Below, piece after piece: positions 1 through 13,400 of a DNA stretch of 64,000 nucleotides. Positions within the stretch are counted from its first letter, which is position 1. Each line of letters opens with the position of its first letter. This DNA is from Prosopocoilus inquinatus (taxonomy: Eukaryota; Arthropoda; Insecta; Coleoptera; Lucanidae): assembly GCA_036172665.1 (NCBI GenBank), contig CM069870.1, positions 62,682,212 to 62,746,211 of the forward strand, written 5' to 3'. The notes under the pieces were generated by a model. That model was not told the origin of the DNA, did not search any database, and saw nothing but the letters and a program-made list of their open reading frames with translations. Made by a program: the position numbers and the translations under genes.

Positions 1-679
1 TAAAATAGAGCAAACATTACACAGAAATACTCTTGGTATTAATTTGCTGTTAACGGTAGGAAACGGACGAATGAAATGTGCTATTTGAGAATTTTGTTTT
101 TAATTACAGTCGTTAATTTCTGCCATAAAAAATGGTGACATTCAACAGGTGCTTCTTCTTTTGGAACTTGGTGCAAACATCGAATATCAAGATGGAGAAG
201 GTGACAGGCCGATTCATGTGGCTACACTACATAATCATCCCCGAATCGTGGAAATATTGCTTGAGAACAAGGCCGACATTGAATCTCGTGGGGAATACCA
301 AAAAACTGCATTGCATGTAGCTGGCGACAGTGGATGTTTGGAGTGTGCAAAAATCTTGGTAGACAAAGGAGCTGATGTTAATAGCCGCGATTCTTGGACT
401 AACAGACCACTTATACATCCCGCAAGGGTCGGCTTTAATGAATTTGTGGAGTTAGTACTTCAGAAGGGAGCGAATGTGAACGCCGTAAGGTCTGATGGAT
501 GGACTGGATTGCATTGGGCAGCACGGAATGGGCAGTTATCGACGGTGAAACATTTAGTAAGGAACGGTGCTAACGTACATTTGAAGACTACCGATGGTAA
601 AACTGCTTACGATATCGCTCTTTCAAACAACCACAATTTAGTTGCTGATTTTCTTAAAAAAAGCGATGTGGAAACTTAA
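1..679 (+). CDS. Gene A (5' part outside window): coiled-coil exon plus ankyrin-repeat exon
   Basis: Two exons are visible. Positions 1-55 are the end of a coiled-coil exon read in phase 0, followed by donor gtagga. Positions 110-679 are the last exon, opening after ...taattacag and ending in TAA at 677-679. The last exon encodes six ankyrin repeats, with typical signatures such as TALHVAG, LIHPARVGFNEFVEL and GLHWAARNG. Its start lacks 24 nt (8 codons, in frame) present in gene E, so the segment between the splice junction and the first ankyrin helix is shorter. From 1 to about 733 the sequence is nearly identical to 36973-37729; the intron and exon end (1-109) match base for base. An AATAAA at 707-712 could serve polyadenylation. 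Function is unknown; ankyrin repeats normally bind protein partners. Confidence 0.85.
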
Positions 680-733
680 TTCATTGCTTTATATAATCAA
701 AGAGAAAATAAAAATTTACTTTAAACTAACTCT

Positions 734-2052
734 GATTCTAAATTATCTTCTTAATATACCACCAGCCCAGAACACAGAGGAGGGCCGGACATCTATTTGC
801 AGGTCATCTTTTCGAGGAGAAGGCGTAACAACGTCAATCGGACCTACAAACGACGAATGTCCGAACTCAGTGTGGACAATCGTGGGAAGCATATTCTCTG
901 CACAGGAAAAGTTGAAAGTTACCGAAATTCTCCGCACGACATCGACAGTACAAATGACTTGAACTGGGACAGAATCAGATGGGGTCCATCAAGGGGGGAA
1001 ATTAAATCTCCTGCGTGCATTCAGGTTTGTAAGTCTAAAGTAAAAATGAAAATGATACCGACTTCTTGGAGATGACGACGTTACCATCCGACGACAACAG
1101 GCGGTGGAAATTCCGCGAGATGACGCAACAACGGTATCAATCTTCGGTTTCCAACGAAGGCGCCGCTAAAAGCGGGTTCCTGTTGACTTGGTGAGGATGC
1201 AGGAAGAAAGAGGCCCACCACTTGAAGCCAGATTTTATAAAATGAAAATCGTGATAAAACCTAAACAGTGAGAATCAGGAAAATTTCGTCTTCTCCTGAA
1301 CGCAAACATCGCAATGGACAGCAAAGCATGAAATTCTAACGGTGGTTTGAAATCCATAGGGACGTCGCGGCCTTACCCAAACTGGCCCAAAACCACAAAA
1401 GAAGCCTGATCCCCATAGAGGAGCGGCAAAAGCTAATCCAACATCAAAAATGTGCCAATCCCCGAAGCACGTTCGGTTACTAACGATCACCCACAAAAAA
1501 GGCGTTCGCGCAGAACACCACTGAACCAGTTTCTCGAGAATTCACAACAACAACTTAAAAACGCACAAGGATTTAGGGCAGGATGAAAACTAATCACACG
1601 GTTCTCCAAAACCAAAAACAAGTACGAGAGATTTGAAATGTGACGAAATGCAAAGCACCAATATTTCTTTCAAGAGAAAAACGGACCGGTAATTGTATTG
1701 CCAAAACTTAAGGTTAGAAACAATGACGAGCCAATCCGGCAGTTTAACAAACGAAGCGCGCAATACGAGGCCAACAAAAGCTACCAGGAATTGCCGGAAA
1801 TTAAGAACTGACAAATAGATATATTCCGTTTTTTTTTGTTTTATAATGTTAGGTATTAATCAGTACAAAACATTATAAATTATTACTGAGGCAAGATTAT
1901 ATTACAAGCCCGAAATAAAACTGAAATAGATTTTGAATATATATATAAAACTTTTCGACTTGACCATATAATAAAAAGCGCAACAATCGAAGTTAATGCA
2001 TAATGAATTTTTAAATTGCTTGATTTAATAAGTCGTTTAAACGCTGAGAGCA
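734..2052. other. Spacer, GC-richer than surroundings, no supported gene
   Basis: Homology to the gene E 3' region stops near 733. From about 780 to 1800 the base composition is less AT-rich than the introns, and only short ORFs on both strands are present, none with a recognisable motif. This could be an old transposon body; I could not assign it. Confidence 0.4.
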
Positions 2053-3037
2053 ACATTTTCCATTTTTAAAATAATAACAATGAGTGACGGCTCGCGCCAA
2101 GCCACGCGTGTTATCATGATTACATTTTTTGATTTAGTTTTGTTTTATCCAGTCTGGATGATGATGATGTCCTGGCTCCATATCTGGTTGTTGTTCATCT
2201 TACAATAAAATCCACTTTCAACTTCATACATTCGACAATATTTTTTACACTCTTCGGAGGTTTTCCCCTTCGGAATTTACTTAAAATCTACCGGCCAAAC
2301 ACTAGTGATGCCGATTCTTTCATCGATTAGTTAGGAATCGATTATTCTTGGAATTTTGTATGGATTATTAATCGCATTTTTAAGACCTAGACTTAAATCT
2401 CAATCGATTCTTAAAAGGTGATAATCGGCAGATCCGTTTCTTTTCAAAAAGTTACTCTTAAACTTGACCTTAGACTACTTAAATTTCAGTTGGCTGTAAC
2501 AATGAATATGTGTCCTTGGTTAGTTGATATGCGGTTTATACTAGAGGTTTAAATTCAAATTTAAACCCGTTAGTTGCTAAAATGGATATGGCTTTAGACG
2601 CACATTTCTCAATTTATGAAAGGAACTCTTTTCTCATCTCTTAATTTATAACATATACTCTAACTGAAATTCATCGAGAAACTCCTTATTACCGGATACG
2701 TAAGCTAAAAAAATTGAGCATCCATTTTTAGGAATCGATTTATTTGAGCAAAATTTTGAGTTAGGTTAGTAATTCTTTAAACAATGTTTTGGTGGAATGA
2801 ATTTGTTTTATTTGGTGAACAGATTTCAAGTCAATCCTGAAGAGGGGAAAATCTCTTAAAGTATTAATATTGAATTATTGTAATAAATGGTAGAAGTTGA
2901 AAGCGAATTTTATTTTAAGACAAACAACTACAGCCAGACCGGATAAAACAAAATTAAATTAAAAAAATTAATCATGATAAAAAGCGTGGCTTGGCGCGAG
3001 CAGTCTCTCATTGTTATTATTTTAAAAATGAAAAATT
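2053..3037. mobile_element. DNA transposon remnant with ~100 bp terminal inverted repeats
   Basis: Positions about 2053-2154 and 2937-3037 are inverted copies. The shared core includes taaaataataacaatgag, gctcgcgccaagccacg and ttatcatgatta. The 780 bp interior has no significant ORF, so this is a non-autonomous or decayed element. The target-site duplication is not clear and the superfamily is not assigned. Confidence 0.7.
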
Positions 3038-3479
3038 TAAAAACAGAATCCCGAGTTCATTGCGGGCAGGTGTTTAATTGGTGCAACAGATGCAAACCCG
3101 GAGTATCATTAGACATTTGTGCGTAAAACGAAAGTTAAACTCACACAAAGGGTGCTAACCTGGAATGATGATTTGACTATCGTGAATTCCAGGGTTCTCA
3201 CGCATATACATGTAATAAGTATTTTGGTCCGACAGCGCATTCGGATGTACTTCCTGTATTATTCTCTACCGTGATCTGAACATACTGTCGACGTACAATC
3301 AAAATCAGGAAAGACGAGACCTGAGTCATTAACTACAAAGCAAAAAGCAATATATAACGCGTAACTCTATCTGTTCTTATTCACCACGGAAACGGAAACA
3401 ATACTGAAACATTTGTCGGTTTTTACTTCGGTCATTAATGACGCAGGCTTTTTATCTTTCATGATTTTGACTGTACAGC

Positions 3480-3690
3480 AAGAGGTCGATTTAAAACTGA
3501 TTTTACATAAATTAATTAAGGAAAGAAACACTAAAAGGAGGACAGAAAAATTCTGTCACATCCGGGAATCGAACACGGTACACTTTGGTTGCATGCCGAA
3601 TGCTTTTACCAACTAAGCTAACGTGACTCCGAAGTTCGAAAGTTTAAATGAGGTACAGGTGGTGAATGCGATGTGACAATTTTTTTTCTG
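3480..3690 (-). repeat. tRNA-derived SINE-like repeat, copy 1
   Basis: On the minus strand 3555-3627 (73 nt) reads as a tRNA-like body. Acceptor arms GTCACGT and ATGTGAC pair (one G-U), the A box is TAGCTTAGTTGG and the B box is GTTCGATTCC. The anticodon loop would be CATGCAA (UGC), but position 33 is not U, so a working tRNA is doubtful. A conserved head (ctcatttaaac...ttcgaacttcgga) and tail (ctgtcctcc...ttagtgtttctttccttaa) recur in the copies at 3684-3760 and 3774-3966, marking a repeat family and not a single tRNA gene. Confidence 0.6.
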
Positions 3691-3760
3691 TCTTGTTAGT
3701 GTTTCTTTCTTTAATTAATTTATTAATTACACTAACAATAGCCTTCCCTTTATTAATAAG
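3684..3760 (+). repeat. SINE-like repeat, tail fragment
   Basis: This stretch matches only the 3' tail of the neighbouring tRNA-derived repeats (ttagtgtttctttctttaa followed by an ATTA-rich stretch). It is wedged between an inverted and a direct copy. Confidence 0.5.
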
Positions 3761-3773
3761 TTTCCTATTTACC

Positions 3774-3966
3774 AGGTCGTCAATCGCGTTCACGTAAGTT
3801 CCTCATTTAAACCTTCGAACTTCGGAGTCACGTTAGCTTAGTTGGTAAAAGCATTCAGCATATAGCCGAAGTGTCCCGGATGTAACAGAATTTTTCTGTC
3901 CTCCTGTTAGTGTTTCTTTCCTTAATTAATTTATTAATTACCTGACAATAGCATTCCCTTTAATTA
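3774..3966 (+). repeat. tRNA-derived SINE-like repeat, copy 2
   Basis: Same head, A box (TAGCTTAGTTGG) and tail as the copy at 3480-3690, in opposite orientation. The T-arm/B-box segment is deleted, so it could not be transcribed by RNA polymerase III from an internal promoter. Confidence 0.55.
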
Positions 3967-4338
3967 CTGATTTTACAACCTATCTGAGCGATTAAAATTT
4001 ACTAGGAGTATTTTTTTAATTTTAATGACTAATAAAAAATCAAAAAAGTGTTTAAGATGACTTAGATACCGCAATAGTGTGCAACCAGAAAAACGTCTCA
4101 TGCCATGTGTAAATGAAACAAACATGAACAGATATGTGAGAAGCTGTATTTATTAAAACAAGTTTATTCAAAGGTCCAGGTAAAACCAAACTGTCAACAA
4201 AATACCTAGAATTTCGTGTCGAATTATTTCGTTTTTTAAACGCGAATCACTTACTTATTCTTTTCATTATTTCTTATTTGAAAGTCTCCGTTAGCCTTGG
4301 TTTTTCCAAACTAGTTTAAAAAGAAAAAAAAAATTGAC

Positions 4339-4346
4339 TATAAAAG
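4339..4346 (+). promoter_or_regulatory. TATA box of gene B (TATAAAAG)
   Basis: A perfect TATAAAAG lies 73 nt upstream of the exon-1 ATG at 4419-4421. A TCAGT initiator-like motif follows near 4388. TATA-like motifs sit at comparable places before genes E, F and G. Confidence 0.45.
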
Positions 4347-4418
4347 AACGAAAGAGATAAATTCGGTGACTTCCGGAAGTGTCACTTTCAGTAGCGCTAC
4401 GTCTTCTAATCAGCAACA

Positions 4419-7400
4419 ATGGTCAGTAAGCAGTTAAAAAACTTCTTTAAGGTCTGGTTTTTCATTCACAGGTTAACACTAACTATCACTTTATTTCCAT
4501 GGTAACAAGTATGAAGACAATTGTTTCTATGGCAATAAACTGAAAGTTAAAGTTAACTTGTGATTGAAAAACTGGTCCTAAATTGCGTCGTGTTGTTTAA
4601 AATTACAGATTCTGTGGTGTCTTGCAAATTTGGTAATCGCTCTACAAATTGCGGTAATTTGGCATTGAATTGTAAATATTTCTCTAATAATAATTATTTT
4701 CAGCCAACATACGAGCTCGAGATCAATTCGACTAACTTCCTCGTAAATATTATACAGAAACTCGACGTACGTATAGAATCATAACTCATAACTCTCGATT
4801 AATTGCCTTATCCAACCGTCTTATCATGTTAACAGGAAATCAAGGAAACAAACGCCGAAAATGCGGTAACGTTCAAGAAAGAGCTACTCCAGCAATCTGC
4901 TGCAATTCAAAAAATACAGGTAACGCGAATCCTGTACAAATCGTTTCACTATAACAGCTTAGGAAAAATGTTATCATATATCTGATTTGAAAATCGTTGT
5001 GTTTTTGACTGAAAAGAAAAGTGAAAAAATTGGTTTTTCTTTCTAGTCAGAGCAAGAAAGAGTAGAAGATACTGCAAACAAACAAGTGGATAAACTTCGC
5101 TCACTTTTAGAGGTAAGTGATTATTTAAGCGATTGAATGGACTGTATTTTAATTTTTGTAGAAAGAAAGAATTTTTTACTGTGACATGTTCTAAATAGCT
5201 TTTTTTATTATTTTTAAATTCATGGCATTCTAAAATACATATGCATAATTATACATAATACGTATGCATTCATACAAAGCACTCTATTTACATCGTAACA
5301 TGCCCCCCGGGTTGAAGGACAAAAGTCTTTCAAACAATTAAATAATACATTCGAAAAATTTTAGTCTTTAAGTTTGCACTGGTAACGGACACAAATTCGT
5401 TATAGTTCTTTTGTAAACGCCACTTGGAGTTTTTACACTTACAACTCGAACTTTGCCGTCAGTTCCAGGAAACACTTCAACAATTCTTCCTAAAAGCCAT
5501 CGCGCGGGAGGTAAATTTTCATTTTTTAAAATAACCATGGTTCCTACTGTACAACAATTTTTGCCTTGCTGCCATTTCTTTCTTTGTTGTAGATTACAAA
5601 GATAATCTCTACTCCATCTTTTCCAAAAACTCTGACACATTTGTTGCATTAATTGATATCGGGATAATTTATTTATTGGTAAATGCAATAGACTTGGATC
5701 TGGAAGCATTATCATTACTTAACCAATTAAAAAATGTGACGGAGTCAGAGGTGTTAAATCAGTTGGATCTGATGACATGGCATGAAGGGGTCTTGAATTC
5801 AAGATTGATTCCACTTGAGTTAACACAGTTGAAAATTCTTCGTACGTCAAAATCGTTTCTCCAATTACTTTGGTGAGATGGAGTTTTACAATTTTTATAT
5901 TTGACTCCCACAAACCCCCAAAATGTGGAGATTTTGGTGGAATAAAATTCCATTTTACATTATATTGTGAGCAAAAATTAACAATAGAATCATTCGATTT
6001 TTTTAGAAATTGATTTAATTCTTTTAGTTGATTTGCAACACCAACAAAATTTGTACTATTATCAGACCATAATTCATTTGGGAAACCTCGTCTTGCTGAA
6101 AATCTACGTAAACATGAAATAAAACATTCAGTTGTCAAATCAGATACTAATTCAACGTGAATTGCTTTTACAGCAAAACATATAAATAAACAAATGTAAG
6201 CTTTTGAAGTTTTATAACCACGACCTTTACGATCCTTAATAATATAAGGACCAGCATAATCAATACCGGTAACTGAAAAAGGATGTAAAGGCGTTACTCT
6301 ACTTTCAGGAAGATTACCCATTATATTATTTAAAAATACAGGCTTAGCCTTAAAACATATTAAGCAATTTCTGGTTATGTCTTTTGCTAAATTCAAGCCA
6401 TTAATAGGCCAATATTTTTGTCTAATAGTATTAAGTAATAACTGCGGACCTGCGTGCAATAATCTCTTATGCTCATACAAGAATAGTAATTTTGTAAATG
6501 GGTGTTTGGTATCCAGTAATATAGGATGTTTTGAATTAAATTCTAGCATTGAATGTTTAAGCCTCCCTTTCAATCTAATAATTCCATTTTCATCTAAAAA
6601 AGGTGTAAGGCTTCTTAATTTAACTTTTAATTTTTCAAAATTTTCACTTGTAATATTTTTGTATTCATTTTTAAAAGAATCATTTTGAGATAATTTAATT
6701 AAACATTGTAAAGCATAGTTTAATTCATCCACTGATAATGTATAAGATTTCTTAAAATTGTTTCTCGTAGCTAAACAGTTTGTTTTAAATTTTATGCAAT
6801 AAGCTACAATTCTTTGCATTTTAAGAAAATTAGAAAATTTATCAAATATATTGAATTTTATTTCATCATTAATAACTTGCAAAGTTGTTATATTTAAATT
6901 TCTTTTATATTCTGGAATTTCTCTAAGAGAAGGAATAAATTTATAATCATGTGTTTGTGAATCAAAAGAAGATAACCAGTTAGGACCGTTCCACCATAAC
7001 TTATTACCAAGAAGTTCGTTAGGATAAATTCCTCTAGAACTAATATCAGCAGGATTTTCTCTTGTGTTGACATAATTCCATATACAGTCTTTTGTGGATT
7101 CTTGTATTTGAAATACTCTATTAGCAACAAAAGTTTGTAATTTACAACATTCTGTGTTAATCCAATGCAGAGTTACAAGAGAATCTGACCATAAAAAACA
7201 ATTACCTTTGAAATGAATAGCATTTCTAACAATTTTAAGTAATTTTGCAAGCATAAATGCAGCTAGTAACTCTAAACGAGGAGTACTACATGGTTTAAGT
7301 GGAACAATCTTTGTTTTGGCACATAAAAGAGATATTTGAATATTATTATCAGAATCAATACTCCGAAGGTAAATACATGCACAATAAGCTTGACTTGAAG

Positions 7401-10400
7401 CATCACAAAAACCATGCATTTGAATTTCTTTAGAATTATTTATAATAACATGTCGAGATATTTTTAAATCATTTAGACTGTTTAAATTATTTCGAAAATA
7501 CAACCATTTTTTTATTAATTCTGTGGGAATATTAGTATCCCAATCTATTTTTAATAATCATAATTGTTTTAAAATAATTTTTGCTATTATAGTGCAAGGA
7601 CTAATTAGACCTAAAGGATCATAAATTTTTGAAATTTCTGATAAAATGTGACGTTTTGAATAAACATTAGGTTTATTATAATTCAATATGTTAAAAGATA
7701 AATCATCGGATTCACATGACCATTGAATACCTAATGTTTTAATATTTTTTTCACCAAAAGTTAGCACACTAATAGGATTATCATCAGATTTAACCGAATT
7801 TAAAATAAGTTCGTTGTTTGATCTCCATTTTCTCAGAGGAAAACAAGCTGAGTTTAAAATAAATATTATTTGCTTACATAAGCAAATGGCTTCATCTAAA
7901 TCGTTAAATCCTGTTATTAAATCATCAACATAAAATGAATTCATTATTATATCAGATGCAATTGGAAACTCATTTTTAAAATCTAATGCTAATTGTTTAA
8001 GACATCTGATAGCTAAATAAGGTGCACTTGTTGTACCATAAGTGACAGTATTTAAAGTATATGCTTCAATATTTGTATTGGAATTAAATCGCCAAAGAAT
8101 TTGTTGTAATTTTCTATCATTAGGATGTATTAGTATTTGCCTATACATTTTTTCTATATCAGATGACACCACATAAGTATATTGACGAAAATTTAAAAGT
8201 ATTGAAAAAATGTCATTTTGTATTGGTAATCCAGTGTATTGTAAATCATTAACTGAATAACCACTAGTTGTTAAAGCTGAACCATTAAAAACAACTCTCA
8301 ACTTTGTGGTTAAACTTTCTTCTCTTATGACAGCATGATGAGGAAGAAAATATGATATCTCATTGGTGTCAGTAACTTTAGATAATTCCATATGTTTTAA
8401 TGATAAATAAGTATTCATAAAGTCATGATACTCAATTTTTAATTGGCAATTCTTTTCCAATCTTTTTTCCAATTGTAGCAATCTTTTTATTGCTAGATTT
8501 TTTTGAGTCACCTAACTTATTTTCATTATATTTAAGCGGTAATCTTACAATGAAACGACCATTATCATTTCTTGTATAATTATTTATAAATATTTTTTCA
8601 CATTCTTCATCATCATTAGACATAAATTTAACAGAAGGACAATCCTCAATTGTCCAAAATTTATTTATTACGTCATGTAAAACTTGATTTTCATTTATGC
8701 TGAATAAACAATTGGAATTCGTATTGAATGAATTAATCTGACCAGCTGTAATATAACCAAAACTAGTGTTTTGTAATATGGGCATATTTTTTCCCAAGAA
8801 AATTTTACCTGATCTGATTAAATTCCAAAAATGACTACCACCAATCAATAAATCAATTTCCTTTGATGTATTAAAATTAGGATCAGCTAATTTAATATTA
8901 GCTGGAATATTCCAACCAGAAATATCAATGGTTCTAGATGGTAAATGATTTGTAATTTGTTCTAAAATTAAACAAGGAAGATTAAAATTGAAATTATTGT
9001 ACATTGATTTCACACGAACATTACATTTTTTATTTATTTGGGAAGAACTTTGATTAATTCCAGTAATGTTCATGTTTATATTCTTTTGTGGTAACTTTAA
9101 CTTGTTTATTAATCTTTTTGAAATAAAATTTTATTGTGAAGCACTGTCTAATATTGCATTACAAATATTAGCATTTCCATTAGCATCATAAATCAGCACC
9201 TGTGCTGTTGATAAAAGTACATAAGAATTCAAATGACTATTTGTCCAAGCCATATCATTTTTATTAAAATTCTCCTCTGAAGGATGTAATAATGTATTAT
9301 GATTTTTGTTGCAAATTTTACATGACTTTGATTTACAATCTTTAGTTTTATGACCTACACATAAACACTTTTCACATAATTTATTTTCTTTTACTTTTTC
9401 TAATTTCTGGTCGAACGACAATTTGGAAAAATCAAAACATTTATAAATTTTATGATTAGGTTTCTTACAATAATTGCAAGAAATTTTTCCTTTTGGAAGA
9501 TTTTGAGACAAATAACTTTTTGAAATTCGAATATTTTCTTTATCATTATTCTTAGAAATCTTATTGTTCATTTCTAATGACTCTAAAAGGTCAGCATGTT
9601 GTCTCAAAAAATCTTGCATATCCTTTAAGGATGGCGATTCATCTTTAAAGTTTTTAAATTTTTCCCATTCTATAGATGAATTTTTGTCAATTTTAGAAGA
9701 AATTAGAAATATTAATAAAGAATCCCATTTGTCGGTAGGTTGTCCCAAAGAATATAATGCACGCAAATGCTTTAAGATATTATCACTTAAATGACGTAAT
9801 GCATGAGCATTTTCAAATTTAATAATGGGTAAATGAAATAGTGCTTTTATATGATTATGTACCAATATTCTTGGATTATTATAACGATTGCACAATAAAT
9901 CCCAAGCTATTTTATATTGAGAAGCAGTGAATTCTAATGATTTCATTATTTCAAGTGGTTCACCTTCTAAGGTTGCCTTTAAATAATGAAATTTTTGAAT
10001 TTCATTGATAGAATCATTTACATGAATAAGACTTTCAAAGGTATCTTTAAAATATAACCATTCATCATATTTACCATTAAATTTTGGCAAATTAATTATG
10101 GGCAATCTAATGTTATTTTTAATATTCTGATTTGACACAGAAGACTTTGACATTTCTGAAATATTTTCATGATGATTTGAAACTGTTTCATTACTTTTCA
10201 AAATTCTTTTTGCCATTGCAAAATATTTATTGTATTTATTTACAAATTCATCTCTCTCATTATACTGAATTTCAAGTACGTCATCATCACAACTTTGTTC
10301 AATATTTAACTGAACAGTTTCAAACTCATCTAAAATTTGTGGCAAATTTTGTAATCTTATATCCAATTCTATTGCTTTTTGCTCATCAATATCATTAGAA

Positions 10401-13400
10401 TCATTAAATTCATTAAATATGGGAGTTACAAAAGTTACAAAATTAGTTAATTTACGTTTAACAGCTCCTCTGTTCCTCACCAAAGTATTGTATTCTTGCG
10501 CCATGCTTGAAACGTAGGTTCTTCTTCTCTTCTTAACAGCTAAGGACCTTCATTATTCATCAGGCTATCGTCCAGTCTTCATGAAAACATCGTAACGAAT
10601 ATCAGCGTCACACCGTCGATAAGCTAAGATGTCGTGGACTGTTCTCTTCAGAACGTATATATATAATATTTAATAATCAACAATTCAGAAGATCCTCGCT
10701 TCTTTGAATTTTGAACAGCAGTAGGAGGCAGCAATCAACTCTACGGTAGCAATACAATAGAAATTTCATCATGTATCATTTACCACTCATCAAGAAATTA
10801 TTCCATAGTTATCATTTATGCGGACCGATGTTACCAAATTATCCGGCTCGTTTGGACCAATATTTAAGCGATTGAATGGACTGTATTTTAATTTTTGTAG
10901 AAAGAAAGAATTTTTTACTGTGACATGTTCTAAATAGCTTTTTTTATTATTTTTAAATTCATGGCATTCTAAAATACATATGCATAATTATACATAATAC
11001 GTATGCATTCATACAAAGCACTCTATTTACATCGTAACAGTGATTTTTAAACAAAGGAACACCAAGTGAATTAAAAGTTAACTGGTATAGTAGTTTGTTC
11101 TGTATCAAAACCCTTAAATTTAACGTGGTGTTAAATTCTGTTGCTAAGGTAACAACCAATCATGGAACTGTATTTAAAATTTTAAAGGACCTCTAAATTT
11201 TAACAGCTCGTTAATAAGTTACAGAATCCGCCCCATATGCGGTAAGCATTTCTAGTTAAATCTTTGACCATACGTCCAAACATTACTAATATTACTGCGG
11301 AAATTGTCTAGCGTGATTTATCTACTTCTGCTTAGCTTGTACTTTTCGGCTACATACGAGGTGTGACAATTAAATAACCGGACTAATGCTACAAAACTTT
11401 TTATTGATCACCAATCACATTTGATTATTTATCGCCTTCAATATACTCCCCCTGCCGATCCCTACAGCGCTCCGTACGAATTCTCCATTGTTGATAACAC
11501 TGCTGGAAGTCCTGTATTGTGAGCTTGTGAGCACCTCCGTCGCTTTTTCTTTTACCTCTTCTACACTGTCAAATCTTGTCCCCTTAAGCTATGATTTGAC
11601 CTTGGAGAATAAAAAAAAAGTCACAGGGAGCTAGGTCGGGCGAGTACGGTGGGTGTTCCAGTAAAATATTAGAGTTTTGGCCAAAAATTGCTTTACGGAG
11701 AACACGTTGTGAGCCGGCGCATTGTCTTGGTGCAGAATCCACGAGTTCTTTTTCCACAAATCTGGCCTTCTTTTTCGAACTCGTTTACGGAGATTTTTCG
11801 AAAACTTCTAAATATTAATGTTGGTTAACAGTATGGCCATCAGGAACTCAGTTGATGTAGATAACACCTCGGATATCAAAAAAGACTACAACAACACTGC
11901 TTTGAGTTTCGATTTGCTCATATTTACTTTTGTTGCCTCTCTTTAAATTTTTTATACCACTCGAAAACTTGTGTACGCGATAGACAATTACACCTTTTGC
12001 AATGTTTCATAACACTCCATGGCCGATTTTCCGAGTTTAAAGAGAAATTTCACATTAATACGTCGTTCGACTCTACCGTTTAACATAATTCCGACGCAAG
12101 GCACTTACAAGGTCTGATTTAATCAACGATTAAAGACAAGAAAACTGATTTGGCTACAAAACTAGAATTTTGCACATAAAAGGAGGAATGGATACCTGTC
12201 AATACTCTTTCATTCCATTCTATTGTTTTCCGATGGTCAGGGCCTCTTAAAAAAATGAGTCCGGGTATTTAATTGCCAGATCTCGTATACAAAATTTCCT
12301 TTCTAACAAAGGAAATTCCATGCTGACAAATAACATCAAGTCGATCGAACTTGCTTGAAGATTACAACTTAATAGAGTCATAGCACATAAGGCAATAACA
12401 TGCTCGCAAAAGGGTTGGAAATTTTGGCAGTTTTATCTTTGGACCCGTACCCTTAGAATAATATTAAAGAAGCACCTTGTGACATCCTGCGCGGGTAGTT
12501 TAAAAAAGAAAATTTGTGATTCAAAAGAATCAACACGTGCTGTGGCCCGGTTCGGACGTGCTCCGTTTTAATCTCGCGCTGAGTGTGAAATATTAAAAAG
12601 TTCGCAAAAAATTTGACCTATCAGTGAAATAGTTGTACAAGGTTCTCAAGATACATTCTTCAGGATGGATTTAAAAATCACTGACGCTCAAATTGACAAC
12701 TTAAAGCTAATTGATCTGAAAAATTTATTACAAAAGTTAAATATGGACGATACGGGGAACAAGCACGAATTGAAAACAAGACTAAAAAGTGCTCTTAATG
12801 TAAATCAAGACTTTAGTAGCGAGGATTTAAATGAATCTTTTAACTCTGTTAGTAGTGCTATATCGGCGGTACCTAAAGAAAAATCGCGAATTCACAAAAA
12901 AACATCTAACAAGCTAATTTTTAATCTATTGAATAAAATCAACAATCTTGAACGAACTGTAAATTTACTGTCGGTGCGTTTAACGAAATCCTTGAGGTAC
13001 ATCAAATCTCAACAAAAACTCCTGGCAGATAACAAAACCGGTACGAATTCTACTAAAATTGTAAACACAGTTCATCCAACTAAATCCGCAACAAAAGAAG
13101 CCGAGCTGTCTACGACATCTGTTCAAGGAGTCGCTGTCATTAGCCCTAAGCCCATGCTGTCCGAGCCGACGAAGGATGAGGTAACAAGTCATGAAATTCG
13201 ACGCAATCAGAGCGCTGCAACCAGGGTTAAATCCAAGGTGTTAGTAATAGGTGATAGTCATGCTAGAAATTCTCATAAATTTTTAAGTAGTTACCTGAAT
13301 GATAGTTTCGATACATTTACAATTTGCAAACCAAACGCTGTTTTTGACGATGTTTTGATTAATGTACTCGATTTATGTAACGATTTTACAAAAAAGGATT

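Larger units (their letters stand above)
5122..11039 (-). mobile_element. BEL/Pao LTR retrotransposon, full-length, recently inserted but coding-defective
   Basis: Two LTRs of 179 bp (5122-5300 and 10861-11039) are identical by eye. The element is flanked by a 5 bp target duplication gtgat (5117-5121 and 11040-11044). The coding strand is minus: Gag at 10504-9131, then protease, reverse transcriptase, RNase H and integrase down to about 5368, in the BEL/Pao order. The reading frame carries three in-frame stops (9131-9133, 7558-7560, 5719-5721) and a 1-nt frame change near a run of seven T at 8498-8504. It sits in antisense in gene B intron 5, a few bases after the splice donor. Confidence 0.95.

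Noticed and set aside
3555..3627. Functional tRNA gene on the minus strand
   Set aside because: Position 33 is not U, the anticodon stem has a mismatch, and the sequence is embedded in a repeat with conserved head and tail.
6377..6688. 103-codon plus-strand ORF inside the BEL element
   Set aside because: Antisense to the pol frame, whose motifs are clear on the minus strand.
9131..9133. Programmed readthrough of the TAA between BEL Gag and protease
   Set aside because: The stop falls directly in the protease active-site motif and pol has two more stops and a frameshift, so a plain nonsense mutation is more likely.
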